The translations under genes were made by a program, and so were the position numbers. This document shows positions 50,166 to 58,585 of a DNA stretch of 63,129 nt, in pieces. The notes beneath the pieces are model-generated. The model had not been told where the DNA came from. It saw only the letters and a list, made by a program, of their open reading frames with translations, and made no database searches. The first letter of the stretch is position 1, and every line of letters begins with the position of its first letter. Source of the DNA: Shewanella aquimarina (GTDB taxonomy: Bacteria; Pseudomonadota; Gammaproteobacteria; Enterobacterales; Shewanellaceae); the NCBI RefSeq assembly GCF_023349185.1, contig NZ_JAKIKY010000020.1, forward strand, positions 1-63,129, read 5' to 3'.

Positions 50166-52739
50166 CTAGTCGCGCTGGCATGAGATAACACGGCTTTCCT
50201 GCTGGCCCTCTTGCTGTATCAGACCTTGCTGCTCGTCAATCGCCACATTCGCCAGCTTGATGCTGTCTCCGGCACCCAGCGCCAGCGTCATGGGGCTAAA
50301 CACCCTGGACAGCTCCTTGACCCCTAAGCCGAAGCAGGCCAGCGGCACACGATAGCTATGCCATTTTCCGTCGGCCAGCAGCGCCTTGCTAAGATCCAGA
50401 CTGCGGCCACAATGCCCCTCACAGACCATAGAAAGCTTGGCAACGCTTGGCTTGTGCTCCAGCGCCATGTCGAAACTCAGTACCGCGTCTTGGTTGGCGA
50501 AGCGCCTCAGATCCATGGGGAAATCGTCTCTGAAGGCCAGATAACCGGCGGCGCCGAAACTGAACTGGCGCGCATCTTCCTGCACCTCCCGGTTGATGCT
50601 TCTCACCGCCCAGCCCTCATGCTGCCATATGCCTGCGCCTACCCTGTGCATGGCACCATCATCACCCACGGCCAGATGCCAGGGGGCCTTCACCGCCTTG
50701 TCGAATATGCTCAGGCGTGTGGCTAAGCCGCTATCGCCGCTGGACTCATCCAGTTGCGCAAGACGAGCATCCTGCCGATAATCGAACCCCTGCCACAGGG
50801 CGAACAGTGTTGCGTCGCGCGCTTGATCAGGCAAACCATCACCATCTGGCTTGGCCGGCCAAGGAAATGGCAGACGACCGACAAAGTCCTGTCTTGGCAT
50901 ACCCTGGGCATCGCCAATCAGCACATCGCTCACCCCTGCCCCCTCGCTACCCGGTAACCAGGCGGCCACGAAGGCGTCTGAAAGATTAAGCTCGGGATTG
51001 ACCCATAAAGGTCTGCCAGACAGCAACACAGACACCAGAGGTAAGCCTTGCGCCTTGATGCTGGCCAACATGGCCAGCGCCTGCTTATCGCCGCGTTGAA
51101 ATTCGAGATTATCCAGATCGCCGTTGCCCTCGGCGTAAGGCGTCTCGCCGTACACGGCCACCACCAGATCCGGCTTGAAGCCATCGGGAATGCTGCCATC
51201 GACACTGAGGCGTGCCTCACCGCCCCCGGCCTGCAAGGCCGCGTCGATGCCGGCAAAGATGCTGGTCGCACCGGGGAAGTCGGCATTGGTCACTTCCGTG
51301 CCCTGCCAGGTCATGCTCCAGCCACCGGCCTGCTGGCCAATGTTGTCGGCGCCCTCGCCTATCACCAGCACCTTAGCCTTTGATGAGATGGGCAAGATGG
51401 GCGACTCGCCAACCTTGTTGTTTTTCAGCAGCACCAAAGACTCGGCAACGGCCCGGCGCGCCAGTGCCCTGTGTTCTGGATGACCGATCAGGGCCTGCTG
51501 CGCCGCAAAGGGTCTTGCCGATGGCGCCTTGCCATCAAACAGACCGGCTCTCAGCTTCACCCGCAAGATCCGCCTGACGGCATCGTCCAGACGTGCCATG
51601 GGCAGCGCGCCTTCGCGCACATCGGCGATGGTGTTGGGATACAGGCTACGCCAGCTATCTCCCGGTGCCATCAATATGTCTACCCCGGCATTGATGGCAG
51701 CGGCGCAGCGCTCGCCGCTGCAACCTGGCACGAAGGCGTGCCCCAGCCAGTCGCCGACCACCACGCCGTCAAACCCCATGCGGTTCTTTAGTACTTGGGT
51801 GAGCAGGTATTCGCTGCCGTGCAGCTTTTCACCGTTCCAGCTGTTAAAAGAAGCCATCACAGTCTGAACCCCTTGGGCCTGCGCGCCAACATACCCCTGT
51901 CCGTGGCGGGCGATCAGGGCCTGTTCATCGAGCTGGGCATCGCCGCGATCATCTCCCCCTTGGGTACCGCCATCGGCGATGAAATGCTTGGCGGTGGCAA
52001 TCGTGTGGGCGCCCTTGAGCCAGGTCTCGCCCTGTCCCTGCATCCCCTCAACGAAAGCCTCGGCATAGGACTCGATAAGGGCAGGATCTCTGGCATAGCC
52101 TTCATAGCTGCGCCCCCAACGCAGGTTCTCGACATTGGCCACAGTCGGTGCAAACACCCAATCTATGCCCGTCGCGCGAACCTCCTTGGCGGTTGCGGCG
52201 GCTATGGCCTTAATCAGCTCTGGGTTGCGAGTCGCCCCCAGGCTCATGTTGTGGGGAAACAGGGTCGCGCCGAAGACATTGCCGTGACCATGCACGGCAT
52301 CTGTGCCCCACAGGGGGGGAATGGCCACGCCGTCTTGGCTGGTATCCATCGCCGCTTGATACATGGCATCGGCCAGGGCCACCCAGTCGCTGGCGCTCGC
52401 CCGGCTGTTATTGCCGGGAAACGAGCCCCCACCGTTGAGGTAGGAGCCAAAGCCGATACGACGCATATCTTCCACGCTAAAGTCGCGGATCTCGGGCTGA
52501 ATAACTTGCGCCACCTTCTGCTCAAGGGTCATCCCTGCAAGCAAACTGTCGACCCTGGCCTCCAGCGCGGGATCGGTACTAACCTTATAGACACTGGCTG
52601 GCCAGCGAGTCACTTCTCGAGCAAGTTCTCGTTCGCTCGCCTGGGCGCCCGCCGATAACCAGGCCAACGCCAGCGCCGCATAGGACAAGCCTCTTACTGG
52701 CAGGTCTAAAACCGGCTGGGCTAAAACGGGCAGCTTCAT
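50166..52739 (-). CDS. Secreted GH3 beta-glucosidase / exo-beta-glucanase
   Basis: The 857-residue protein has a signal peptide (about residues 1-35, ending SAGAQA). The GH3 N-domain follows with GIDWVFAPTVANVENLRWGRSYEGYARDP, KHFIADGGTQGGDDRG and the nucleophile aspartate in GVVVGDWLG (about 330), and the GH3 C-domain with GPGA-like KVLVIGEGADNIGQQAGGWSM. A C-terminal sandwich domain (about 680-850) matches the ExoP-type exo-1,3/1,4-beta-glucanases. It would free glucose from beta-glucan oligosaccharides in the periplasm. The start overlaps the transporter stop by 4 bases. Confidence 0.9.
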   Translation of the reverse strand: MKLPVLAQPVLDLPVRGLSYAALALAWLSAGAQASERELAREVTRWPASVYKVSTDPALEARVDSLLAGMTLEQKVAQVIQPEIRDFSVEDMRRIGFGSYLNGGGSFPGNNSRASASDWVALADAMYQAAMDTSQDGVAIPPLWGTDAVHGHGNVFGATLFPHNMSLGATRNPELIKAIAAATAKEVRATGIDWVFAPTVANVENLRWGRSYEGYARDPALIESYAEAFVEGMQGQGETWLKGAHTIATAKHFIADGGTQGGDDRGDAQLDEQALIARHGQGYVGAQAQGVQTVMASFNSWNGEKLHGSEYLLTQVLKNRMGFDGVVVGDWLGHAFVPGCSGERCAAAINAGVDILMAPGDSWRSLYPNTIADVREGALPMARLDDAVRRILRVKLRAGLFDGKAPSARPFAAQQALIGHPEHRALARRAVAESLVLLKNNKVGESPILPISSKAKVLVIGEGADNIGQQAGGWSMTWQGTEVTNADFPGATSIFAGIDAALQAGGGEARLSVDGSIPDGFKPDLVVAVYGETPYAEGNGDLDNLEFQRGDKQALAMLASIKAQGLPLVSVLLSGRPLWVNPELNLSDAFVAAWLPGSEGAGVSDVLIGDAQGMPRQDFVGRLPFPWPAKPDGDGLPDQARDATLFALWQGFDYRQDARLAQLDESSGDSGLATRLSIFDKAVKAPWHLAVGDDGAMHRVGAGIWQHEGWAVRSINREVQEDARQFSFGAAGYLAFRDDFPMDLRRFANQDAVLSFDMALEHKPSVAKLSMVCEGHCGRSLDLSKALLADGKWHSYRVPLACFGLGVKELSRVFSPMTLALGAGDSIKLANVAIDEQQGLIQQEGQQESRVISCQRD

Positions 52740-53986
52740 TGTTTCACCTCCACAGGCTCAGATCCCTTAAGGCCATAGAAGAGGATATAGGCATAACAGA
52801 GCACAGGCAGCAGGAAGGAGATCGACAGTCCGGCGGCGTCGGCGATCAGTCCCTGAGCCAGAGGCACCACGGCGCCACCGACGATGGCAAGACACAAGAT
52901 GCCACTGCCCTGAGCCGTGGCCGGGCCTAAGTTTTTCAGCGCCAGGCTGAAGATGGTCGGGAACATGATGGAGTTAAACAGGCCGACGGCCAGAATCGCC
53001 CACATGGCCAGCATGCCCTGGCTCATCATGGCGATCACCACCAGCAATGCCGCCATGGCCGCATTGAAGCCCAAGACCTTACCCGCAGGCACTCTCTGCA
53101 TCACGGCCGCACCGATGAAACGTCCGACCATGGCGCCGCCCCAGTAGAAGGCGATGTAATGGGCCGCCTCGGCTTCCTCCATGGCCGCCACACTCGCCTG
53201 ACCAAGGAAGTTAACCAGAAAACTGCCGATAGCAACCTCACCACCCACATAGACAAAGATGCCCACCGCCCCCAGCACCAGATGACGATGGCTTAGGGCA
53301 CTCACGACCTCTTCACCCGGTTGCGACTCCTCCTGGCTGTCGATATGGGGGAGCTTCAGCAGGGCAAATACCAGGGCCAGGACCACCAACATGGCGCACA
53401 GCAGCAAGTAAGGAAGCTTCACCGCTTCGGCTTCTGCCTCGGCAGAGGCGCCGGCGGCCACAGAAAGTATGAGCAAGGAGCCGAAGGCCGGCGCTATGGT
53501 GGTGCCCAGGGAGTTAAAGGCCTGAGTCAGGGTGAGTCGACTCGACGCCGTCTCCACCGGTCCTAGCGCCGTCACATAGGGGTTGGCGGCCACCTGCAAC
53601 ACGGTAATACCGCTCGCCAACACAAACAGCGCCGCCAAGAACAGGCCGTAGGTGGCCGACACGGCTGCGGGATAGAAGAGACCACAGCCTAGGGCGGCGG
53701 TCAGCAGCCCCACCACTATGCCCTTTTGATAACCCAGGCGCTTCACCAGCCCCCCCGCAGGAACCGACACCAGGAAGTAGGCGCCGAAGAAACAGAACTG
53801 GATCAACATCGCCTGAGCGTAGTTGAGGTTAAACACCGCCTTGAGATGCGGGATCAGAATATCGTTGAGGCAGGTAATAAAGCCCCACATGAAGAACAGC
53901 GTCGTTAACGATGCCAGGGCAAAGCCAAAGTGGTCTTTGTTACCGGCTTGTGATGTGACGACACTCGGACTGGGTGCAGTAGCCAT
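52736..53986 (-). CDS. GluP/FucP-type MFS sugar transporter
   Basis: The 416-residue protein has twelve hydrophobic spans of the FGP subfamily. The N-terminal LTTLFFMWGFITCLNDILIPHLKAVFNLNYAQAML and FFGAYFLVSVPAGGLVKRLGYQKGIVVGL are typical of glucose/galactose transporters. It takes up a monosaccharide with cations, here probably glucose released by GH3. AAAGGAGACAAG precedes the ATG. It is first in the three-gene minus-strand operon. Specificity is inferred. Confidence 0.85.
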   Translation of the reverse strand: MATAPSPSVVTSQAGNKDHFGFALASLTTLFFMWGFITCLNDILIPHLKAVFNLNYAQAMLIQFCFFGAYFLVSVPAGGLVKRLGYQKGIVVGLLTAALGCGLFYPAAVSATYGLFLAALFVLASGITVLQVAANPYVTALGPVETASSRLTLTQAFNSLGTTIAPAFGSLLILSVAAGASAEAEAEAVKLPYLLLCAMLVVLALVFALLKLPHIDSQEESQPGEEVVSALSHRHLVLGAVGIFVYVGGEVAIGSFLVNFLGQASVAAMEEAEAAHYIAFYWGGAMVGRFIGAAVMQRVPAGKVLGFNAAMAALLVVIAMMSQGMLAMWAILAVGLFNSIMFPTIFSLALKNLGPATAQGSGILCLAIVGGAVVPLAQGLIADAAGLSISFLLPVLCYAYILFYGLKGSEPVEVKQ

Positions 53987-54066
53987 CTTGTCTCCTTTAA
54001 TTTTTAAGCTTGCGACAAGGTAATTCGCATTAGTGATTGACCTTTGTGACTTCTGCCACTAGATTA

Positions 54067-54082
54067 ATGTAAGCGCTTTCAT
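54067..54082. promoter_or_regulatory. LacI-family operator between the divergent bgl operons
   Basis: ATGTAAGCGCTTTCAT is a near-perfect palindrome of the TGTAAGCGCTTNCA class bound by LacI-family repressors. It lies in the 213-base space between the transporter-GH3-kinase operon (minus) and the GH1-permease-lacI operon (plus) and could control both. Confidence 0.8.
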
Positions 54083-54199
54083 TTTTAACACTGAGTTAAC
54101 CTTTGTCAACCGGTTTTGACCACAAGAGGCCGCAGCAGCACCTCGACAGCGCGGCAGAACAGGCCGACAACAGGGAACGATTTTGGGAACGGGATCACC

Positions 54200-55561
54200 A
54201 TGACACACGTAAAACCTTTTACCCTGCCGAGAGATTCGCGCCTGATGAACAAGGACTTTCTGTTTGGTGTCGCCACCGCTTCATTTCAGATCGAGGGCAA
54301 TTATCAGCATCGTTTACCCAATATCTGGGACACCTTCTGTGCCACGCCAGGCAAAATCGCCGATGGCTCCGATGGCAAGGTCGCCTGCGACCATATCAAT
54401 CGCTGGCGTGAGGATGTACAGCTGATCGCCTCACTGGGGGTCGACGTCTATCGTCTGTCGATCTCATGGGGACGGGTACTCAATCAGGATGGCAGCATCA
54501 ACCGCCAAGGCATGGACTTCTACATCGCCCTGCTGGACGCATTGCGGGTGCGCAACATCAAGGTGTTCGTCACCCTGTATCACTGGGATCTGCCCCAACA
54601 TCTGGAAGATAACGGCGGCTGGCTCAACCGAGACACGGCACATGCCTTCGCCCACTACAGCCGCGTGGTGGCACAGGAGCTGGGCAACCGGGTCTACGCC
54701 TACTCGACCCTCAACGAGCCATTCTGCAGCGCCTACCTGGGATATGAGGTCGGCGTGCATGCACCTGGTCACCAGAGCCGCAGCCAAGGTCGCACGGCGG
54801 CCCATCACCTGCTGCTGGCCCACGGCCTGGCCATGGCCGAGCTTAGACGCTTCGCGCCCCATGCCAAGGCGGGCATAGTGCTCAACTTCAGCCCGGCCTA
54901 TCCCCATAGCGATTCAGCAGAGGATGCCTACGCTGCCCGTCAGGCCCACGAATACCATAACCTCTGGTATCTGATGCCCCTGATGCAGGGCCGTTACCCA
55001 GAGATCATCGATCGGCTCGCCCCACAGGAGAGACCCGAGATCCAACCCGGCGACATGGATATCATCACCGCCGAGATGGATTATCTGGGCATCAACTACT
55101 ACACCCGCAACGTCTATCGCGTCGGTGGTGAGCTAGGCTTTGACGATGTACGCATCGACAACGTGCCCCGCACCGCCATGGACTGGGAGATCTGCCCGGG
55201 CGCCTTTACCGAGCTACTCAAAGATCTGTCGAGCGAATTCGCCTTACCGCCCATCTACATAACGGAAAACGGCGCCGCCGAAGAGGATGTGATACAAGAC
55301 GGCGAGGTCCACGACCCCATGCGGCTGGCCTATCTGCAATCTCACCTGCTGGCCGTACACCAGGCCATCGAGGCCGGTGTGGATGTTCAGGGCTATTTTG
55401 CCTGGAGCCTGATGGATAATTTCGAATGGGCGGAGGGTTACCGTAAACGCTTCGGTCTGGTATATGTAGACTACCTCACCCAGCAGCGTACCCTTAAATC
55501 AAGCGCCAAAGCCTACCAAGGCCTGCTTGCACAAAGGCAAACACTGGACCAACAAGAATAA
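54200..55561 (+). CDS. bglA: Cytoplasmic GH1 beta-glucosidase
   Basis: The protein has 453 residues from the ATG at 54200 (GGGATCACC upstream), the normal GH1 length; the frame is open 28 codons further upstream, into the operator region. The acid/base E173 lies in STLNEPFC and the nucleophile E356 in YITENGAA. FLFGVATASFQIEG and WGRVLNQDGSINRQGMDFY are GH1 landmarks. There is no signal peptide. It would hydrolyse imported cellobiose-type beta-glucosides. It is first in the plus-strand operon, 15 bases before the symporter gene. Confidence 0.93.
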   Translation: MTHVKPFTLPRDSRLMNKDFLFGVATASFQIEGNYQHRLPNIWDTFCATPGKIADGSDGKVACDHINRWREDVQLIASLGVDVYRLSISWGRVLNQDGSINRQGMDFYIALLDALRVRNIKVFVTLYHWDLPQHLEDNGGWLNRDTAHAFAHYSRVVAQELGNRVYAYSTLNEPFCSAYLGYEVGVHAPGHQSRSQGRTAAHHLLLAHGLAMAELRRFAPHAKAGIVLNFSPAYPHSDSAEDAYAARQAHEYHNLWYLMPLMQGRYPEIIDRLAPQERPEIQPGDMDIITAEMDYLGINYYTRNVYRVGGELGFDDVRIDNVPRTAMDWEICPGAFTELLKDLSSEFALPPIYITENGAAEEDVIQDGEVHDPMRLAYLQSHLLAVHQAIEAGVDVQGYFAWSLMDNFEWAEGYRKRFGLVYVDYLTQQRTLKSSAKAYQGLLAQRQTLDQQE

Positions 55562-55576
55562 TAATAGGAGGTCGCC

Positions 55577-56911
55577 ATGTTAAGCATTAGAGAGAAAGTC
55601 GCCTACGGGCTTGGCGATACCGCCAGCAATATCGTATTTCAAACCGTCATGCTGTTTCTGACGTTTTTTTATACCGACATCTTCGGTATCTCCGCCGCCT
55701 TCGTCGGCACCATGTTTCTGGCGGTGCGTATCATGGATGCGGTGACCGACCCGCTGATGGGTTATCTGGCCGATCGCACCCATACCCGTTGGGGGCGATA
55801 TCGCCCCTACCTCTTGTGGTGCGCCCTGCCCTTCGCCGCCATCAGCGTACTGGCCTTTACCACACCTGATTTCAACGAGAGTGGCAAGGAGATCTACGCC
55901 CTGGTCACCTATGCCCTGCTGATGCTGGCCTATACGGCAATCAACATCCCCTACTGCGCCTTGGGCGCGGCGCTCACCACCAATCCGGCCGAGCGGGTAT
56001 CTGTGCAGTCCTACCGCTTCGTGTTTGCCATGTTAGGCGGCCTGATGGTGAGTTCGCTCACCCTGCCCCTAGTGGATTTTTTCGGCAATGGTGACAAGGC
56101 CAAGGGTTACCAACTCACCATACTGGCCATGAGCATACTGGGCACCATCATGTTCTTGCTCTGCTTTGCCGGCACCAAGGAGCGGGATTTTAGCAAGGAC
56201 GAAGGCAGCGACAACATGAAAGCCGCCGCCAAGGCGCTTTGGGCGAACGATCAGTGGCGCGTGCTGTCGCTGGCGGCCATCTTCCTGTTAACCGGCCTGG
56301 TGCTTAAGTCCACCCTGGCCATCTACTACGTCAAATACTTCCTCGGCCGCGAAGATATGATCAGCCTGTTTGTCACCAGCGGTGTCATAGGCAACATAGT
56401 CGGGGTGGCGCTGGCAAAGAAGCTCGCCGACAAGATCTGCAAGGTAAAGGCCTATATCGGCCTGCAGCTGATCGCCGCCGTCCTGTGCCTGCTGGCCTGG
56501 TTTGTCCCGGGTGAACAATACCTGCTGGCCCTGGTGCTCTATATCGCCTGGAACTTCACCATCAACATGGGCACTCCGCTGCTGTGGGCCAAGATGGCCG
56601 ACACGGTCGATTACGGCCAATTCAAGACAGGCGTTCGCACCACAGGCCTGGTGTACTCCTCGGTGATCTTCTTCATCAAGCTGGGACTGGCCATCGGCGG
56701 CGCCCTCGCCGGCTGGTTGCTGGCCGCCTACGGTTATGAGGCCGATACGGTGCAAAGCCAGAAGACCCTGGATGGGATCTTGCTCTGCTTTACCCTTTAC
56801 CCGGCGCTGGCTTCGATTGCGGTTGCCTTTGTCATGCGACGCTATACACTGGACACTCAAATGGTTACCCAAATCAATACCGCGCTGAAACAAAAACATT
56901 CAGGCACATAG
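55577..56911 (+). CDS. GPH-family glycoside:cation symporter
   Basis: The 444-residue protein has twelve spans and the GPH/MelB features KVAYGLGDTASNIVFQTVMLFLTFFYTDIFGIS and DAVTDPLMGYLADRTHTRWGRYRPYLLW (the D-x-x-x-D-P-x-x-G-x-x-x-D-R sodium-site region, about residues 52-80). It would import beta-glucosides for GH1. AATAGGAGGTCGCC precedes the ATG. It lies between bglA and lacI in one operon. Confidence 0.9.
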   Translation: MLSIREKVAYGLGDTASNIVFQTVMLFLTFFYTDIFGISAAFVGTMFLAVRIMDAVTDPLMGYLADRTHTRWGRYRPYLLWCALPFAAISVLAFTTPDFNESGKEIYALVTYALLMLAYTAINIPYCALGAALTTNPAERVSVQSYRFVFAMLGGLMVSSLTLPLVDFFGNGDKAKGYQLTILAMSILGTIMFLLCFAGTKERDFSKDEGSDNMKAAAKALWANDQWRVLSLAAIFLLTGLVLKSTLAIYYVKYFLGREDMISLFVTSGVIGNIVGVALAKKLADKICKVKAYIGLQLIAAVLCLLAWFVPGEQYLLALVLYIAWNFTINMGTPLLWAKMADTVDYGQFKTGVRTTGLVYSSVIFFIKLGLAIGGALAGWLLAAYGYEADTVQSQKTLDGILLCFTLYPALASIAVAFVMRRYTLDTQMVTQINTALKQKHSGT

Positions 56912-56930
56912 CAAGGAAAGCCAAGTATTT

Positions 56931-57935
56931 ATGGCCACAATTTATGACGTATCACTACTGGCAGGCGTGTCCCTGGCGACCGTCTCCCGGGTGGTGAATA
57001 ATACCGGCAAAGTCAGCGACAAGACCCGCCAAAAGGTCCACGATGCCATGGCGCAGTTGGACTATCGGCCCAACACCATAGCACAGTCGCTGGCCTCTAA
57101 TCGCTCCAACAGCGTAGGTGTCCTGGTCTCCCAGCTCGATGGTCCCTTCTACGGCCCACTGATGCGGGAGATCGAATCTGTACTACGTTCGGCCAATAAG
57201 CATGTGATCATCGCCGCCGGTCACAGCGATGCCGCCCAGGAGAAAGAAGCGGTGGAGTTTCTACTCTCCCGTGGCTGCGATGCGCTAATTGTGGATGCCG
57301 AAATTGTTACCAACGACTACCTGAGAAAGCTGTGCCAGGGCAAGACCCCTGTGGTACTGATCAACCGTCACGTTGAGGGGATAGCGGATCGCTGCGTGCA
57401 TCTGGACAACCTCAAGGGCGGCCTACTCGCCAGCAGGCATGTGCTGGAGTTTGGCCACAGCCGCATCGCCTATATCTCGGGTCCCCTGTTTAAGCTCGAT
57501 GCCAGAGAGCGTCTGCAGGGCCACAAGCAGGCGCTGGCCGAGCACGGCCTTGCCTTCGATGAGGCGCTATTCTTCGAGGGTGACTTTCGTGAAGAGGGTG
57601 GCTACGAAGGCATGGCGACACTGCTCGATAGCGGTGAGCCGTTTAGCGCCGTGGTGTGCGCCAACGATCAGATGGCCTCGGGTGCCATCGCCCTGTGTCT
57701 CGAGCGGGGCCTACGGGTGCCAGAGGAGATCTCCTTCGTGGGCTTCGATGATATCCCCTTCCCGCGCTACATTTCGCCTAAGCTAACCACTGTGTCTAAC
57801 CCTATCCAGGATATGGGCCACATGGCCGCCAACTGGGTACTCAAAGAGGTGTACGGCCAGAGCGATATCGATTTTAACCACAGATTCGAACCCCAACTGG
57901 TGGTGCGTGAGTCGGTGCAGCGGGCACTGGGCTAA
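56931..57935 (+). CDS. LacI-family repressor of beta-glucoside genes
   Basis: The 334-residue protein has the LacI helix-turn-helix IYDVSLLAGVSLATVSRVVNNTGKVSDKTRQKV (about residues 3-36), the hinge LDYRPNTIAQSLAS, and a periplasmic-binding-protein-like effector domain with SRGCDALIVDAEI, VVLINRHVEGI and FVGFDDIPFPRYISPKLTTV. It belongs to the AscG/GalR-like branch. It most likely binds the three TGTAAGCGCTT palindromes in this locus. It is the last gene of bglA-symporter-lacI, and its stop codon lies inside a short tandem repeat. Confidence 0.92.
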   Translation: MATIYDVSLLAGVSLATVSRVVNNTGKVSDKTRQKVHDAMAQLDYRPNTIAQSLASNRSNSVGVLVSQLDGPFYGPLMREIESVLRSANKHVIIAAGHSDAAQEKEAVEFLLSRGCDALIVDAEIVTNDYLRKLCQGKTPVVLINRHVEGIADRCVHLDNLKGGLLASRHVLEFGHSRIAYISGPLFKLDARERLQGHKQALAEHGLAFDEALFFEGDFREEGGYEGMATLLDSGEPFSAVVCANDQMASGAIALCLERGLRVPEEISFVGFDDIPFPRYISPKLTTVSNPIQDMGHMAANWVLKEVYGQSDIDFNHRFEPQLVVRESVQRALG

Positions 57936-58240
57936 CTAACACTTAGTTAACTGATACTGGGCTAACTGATACTGAGCTAACAGGTACTGGACTAACAGGC
58001 ACAGGCCTAGCCAGCACGGCGCTCGCCCAGAAAGATCTATTCTCAATAGCGCTAGCTGCCCCGCAGCTAGCCTGTCCTGTACAGCTGACCGCACCTCAGT
58101 CCGTCTAAGCCGCCCTCGATTAAAGCTAAGCCGCTCACGTTTAAAGCCAAACCTGTCTACGCCAGTGTCTGTACGCAGCTGAGTCTGTCCCCAGCTCAGC
58201 CTGTCCCCAGCCGAGTCCGTCACGACTAAGCCTCTCGACA
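57922..58240. repeat. Degenerate tandem repeats starting at the lacI stop codon
   Basis: The gene end GCACTGGGCTAACT is echoed downstream by GATACTGGGCTAACT, GATACTGAGCTAACA, GGTACTGGACTAACA and GGCACAGGCCTAG, so the stop-codon region itself is the unit (about 15 bases). Further on (58140-58235) come CAGCTGAGTCTGTCCCC, CAGCTCAGCCTGTCCCC and CAGCCGAGTCCGTC. It is non-coding. Confidence 0.75.
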
Positions 58241-58302
58241 ACTAATTTGGCCTAGCTCCACTCCCCCACGCGACCCATTTTTGGCAAAAGTCGCCACCAC
58301 AA

Positions 58303-58318
58303 ATGTAAGCGCTTTCAA
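58303..58318. promoter_or_regulatory. LacI-family operator, distal site of the TonB receptor gene
   Basis: ATGTAAGCGCTTTCAA is the same motif as at 54067 and 58479. It lies 176 bases upstream of the promoter-proximal operator, a distance at which two repressor dimers could form a DNA loop. Confidence 0.75.
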
Positions 58319-58449
58319 AAAATATTTAGGATTAACTCGGCAGAGGAAAATCTAATTATAAAGATAGAATTCAATTAGTTACACAAGACTCCTGGCATAA
58401 CGCTCGTTATCACGATTCAACATTTTGACAACATTTTTACGACCAGCGG

Positions 58450-58494
58450 TTGACATAAAAGTATCCAGGTCTTAATTTATGTAAGCGCTTACAT
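58450..58494 (+). promoter_or_regulatory. Promoter and proximal operator of the beta-glucoside TonB receptor
   Basis: TTGACA (58450-58455), 17 bases, then TAATTT (58473-58478) form a good sigma-70 promoter. A perfect palindrome ATGTAAGCGCTTACAT (58479-58494) starts directly after the -10 box, where a bound LacI-type repressor would block initiation. The coding region begins 92 bases later. Confidence 0.85.
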
Positions 58495-58585
58495 TTTGCA
58501 ATTGCAGGAAAAGTTGTATGCAAAGCGGTAAGCTTTACATCAATAGCGTCCCTTGGCAGCCAAGGGTCTCTGGGAGAGGAACCTG

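Noticed and set aside
51795..52658. 287-codon plus-strand frame opposite the GH3 gene
   Set aside because: It is antisense to a well-supported GH3 domain and has no start signal.
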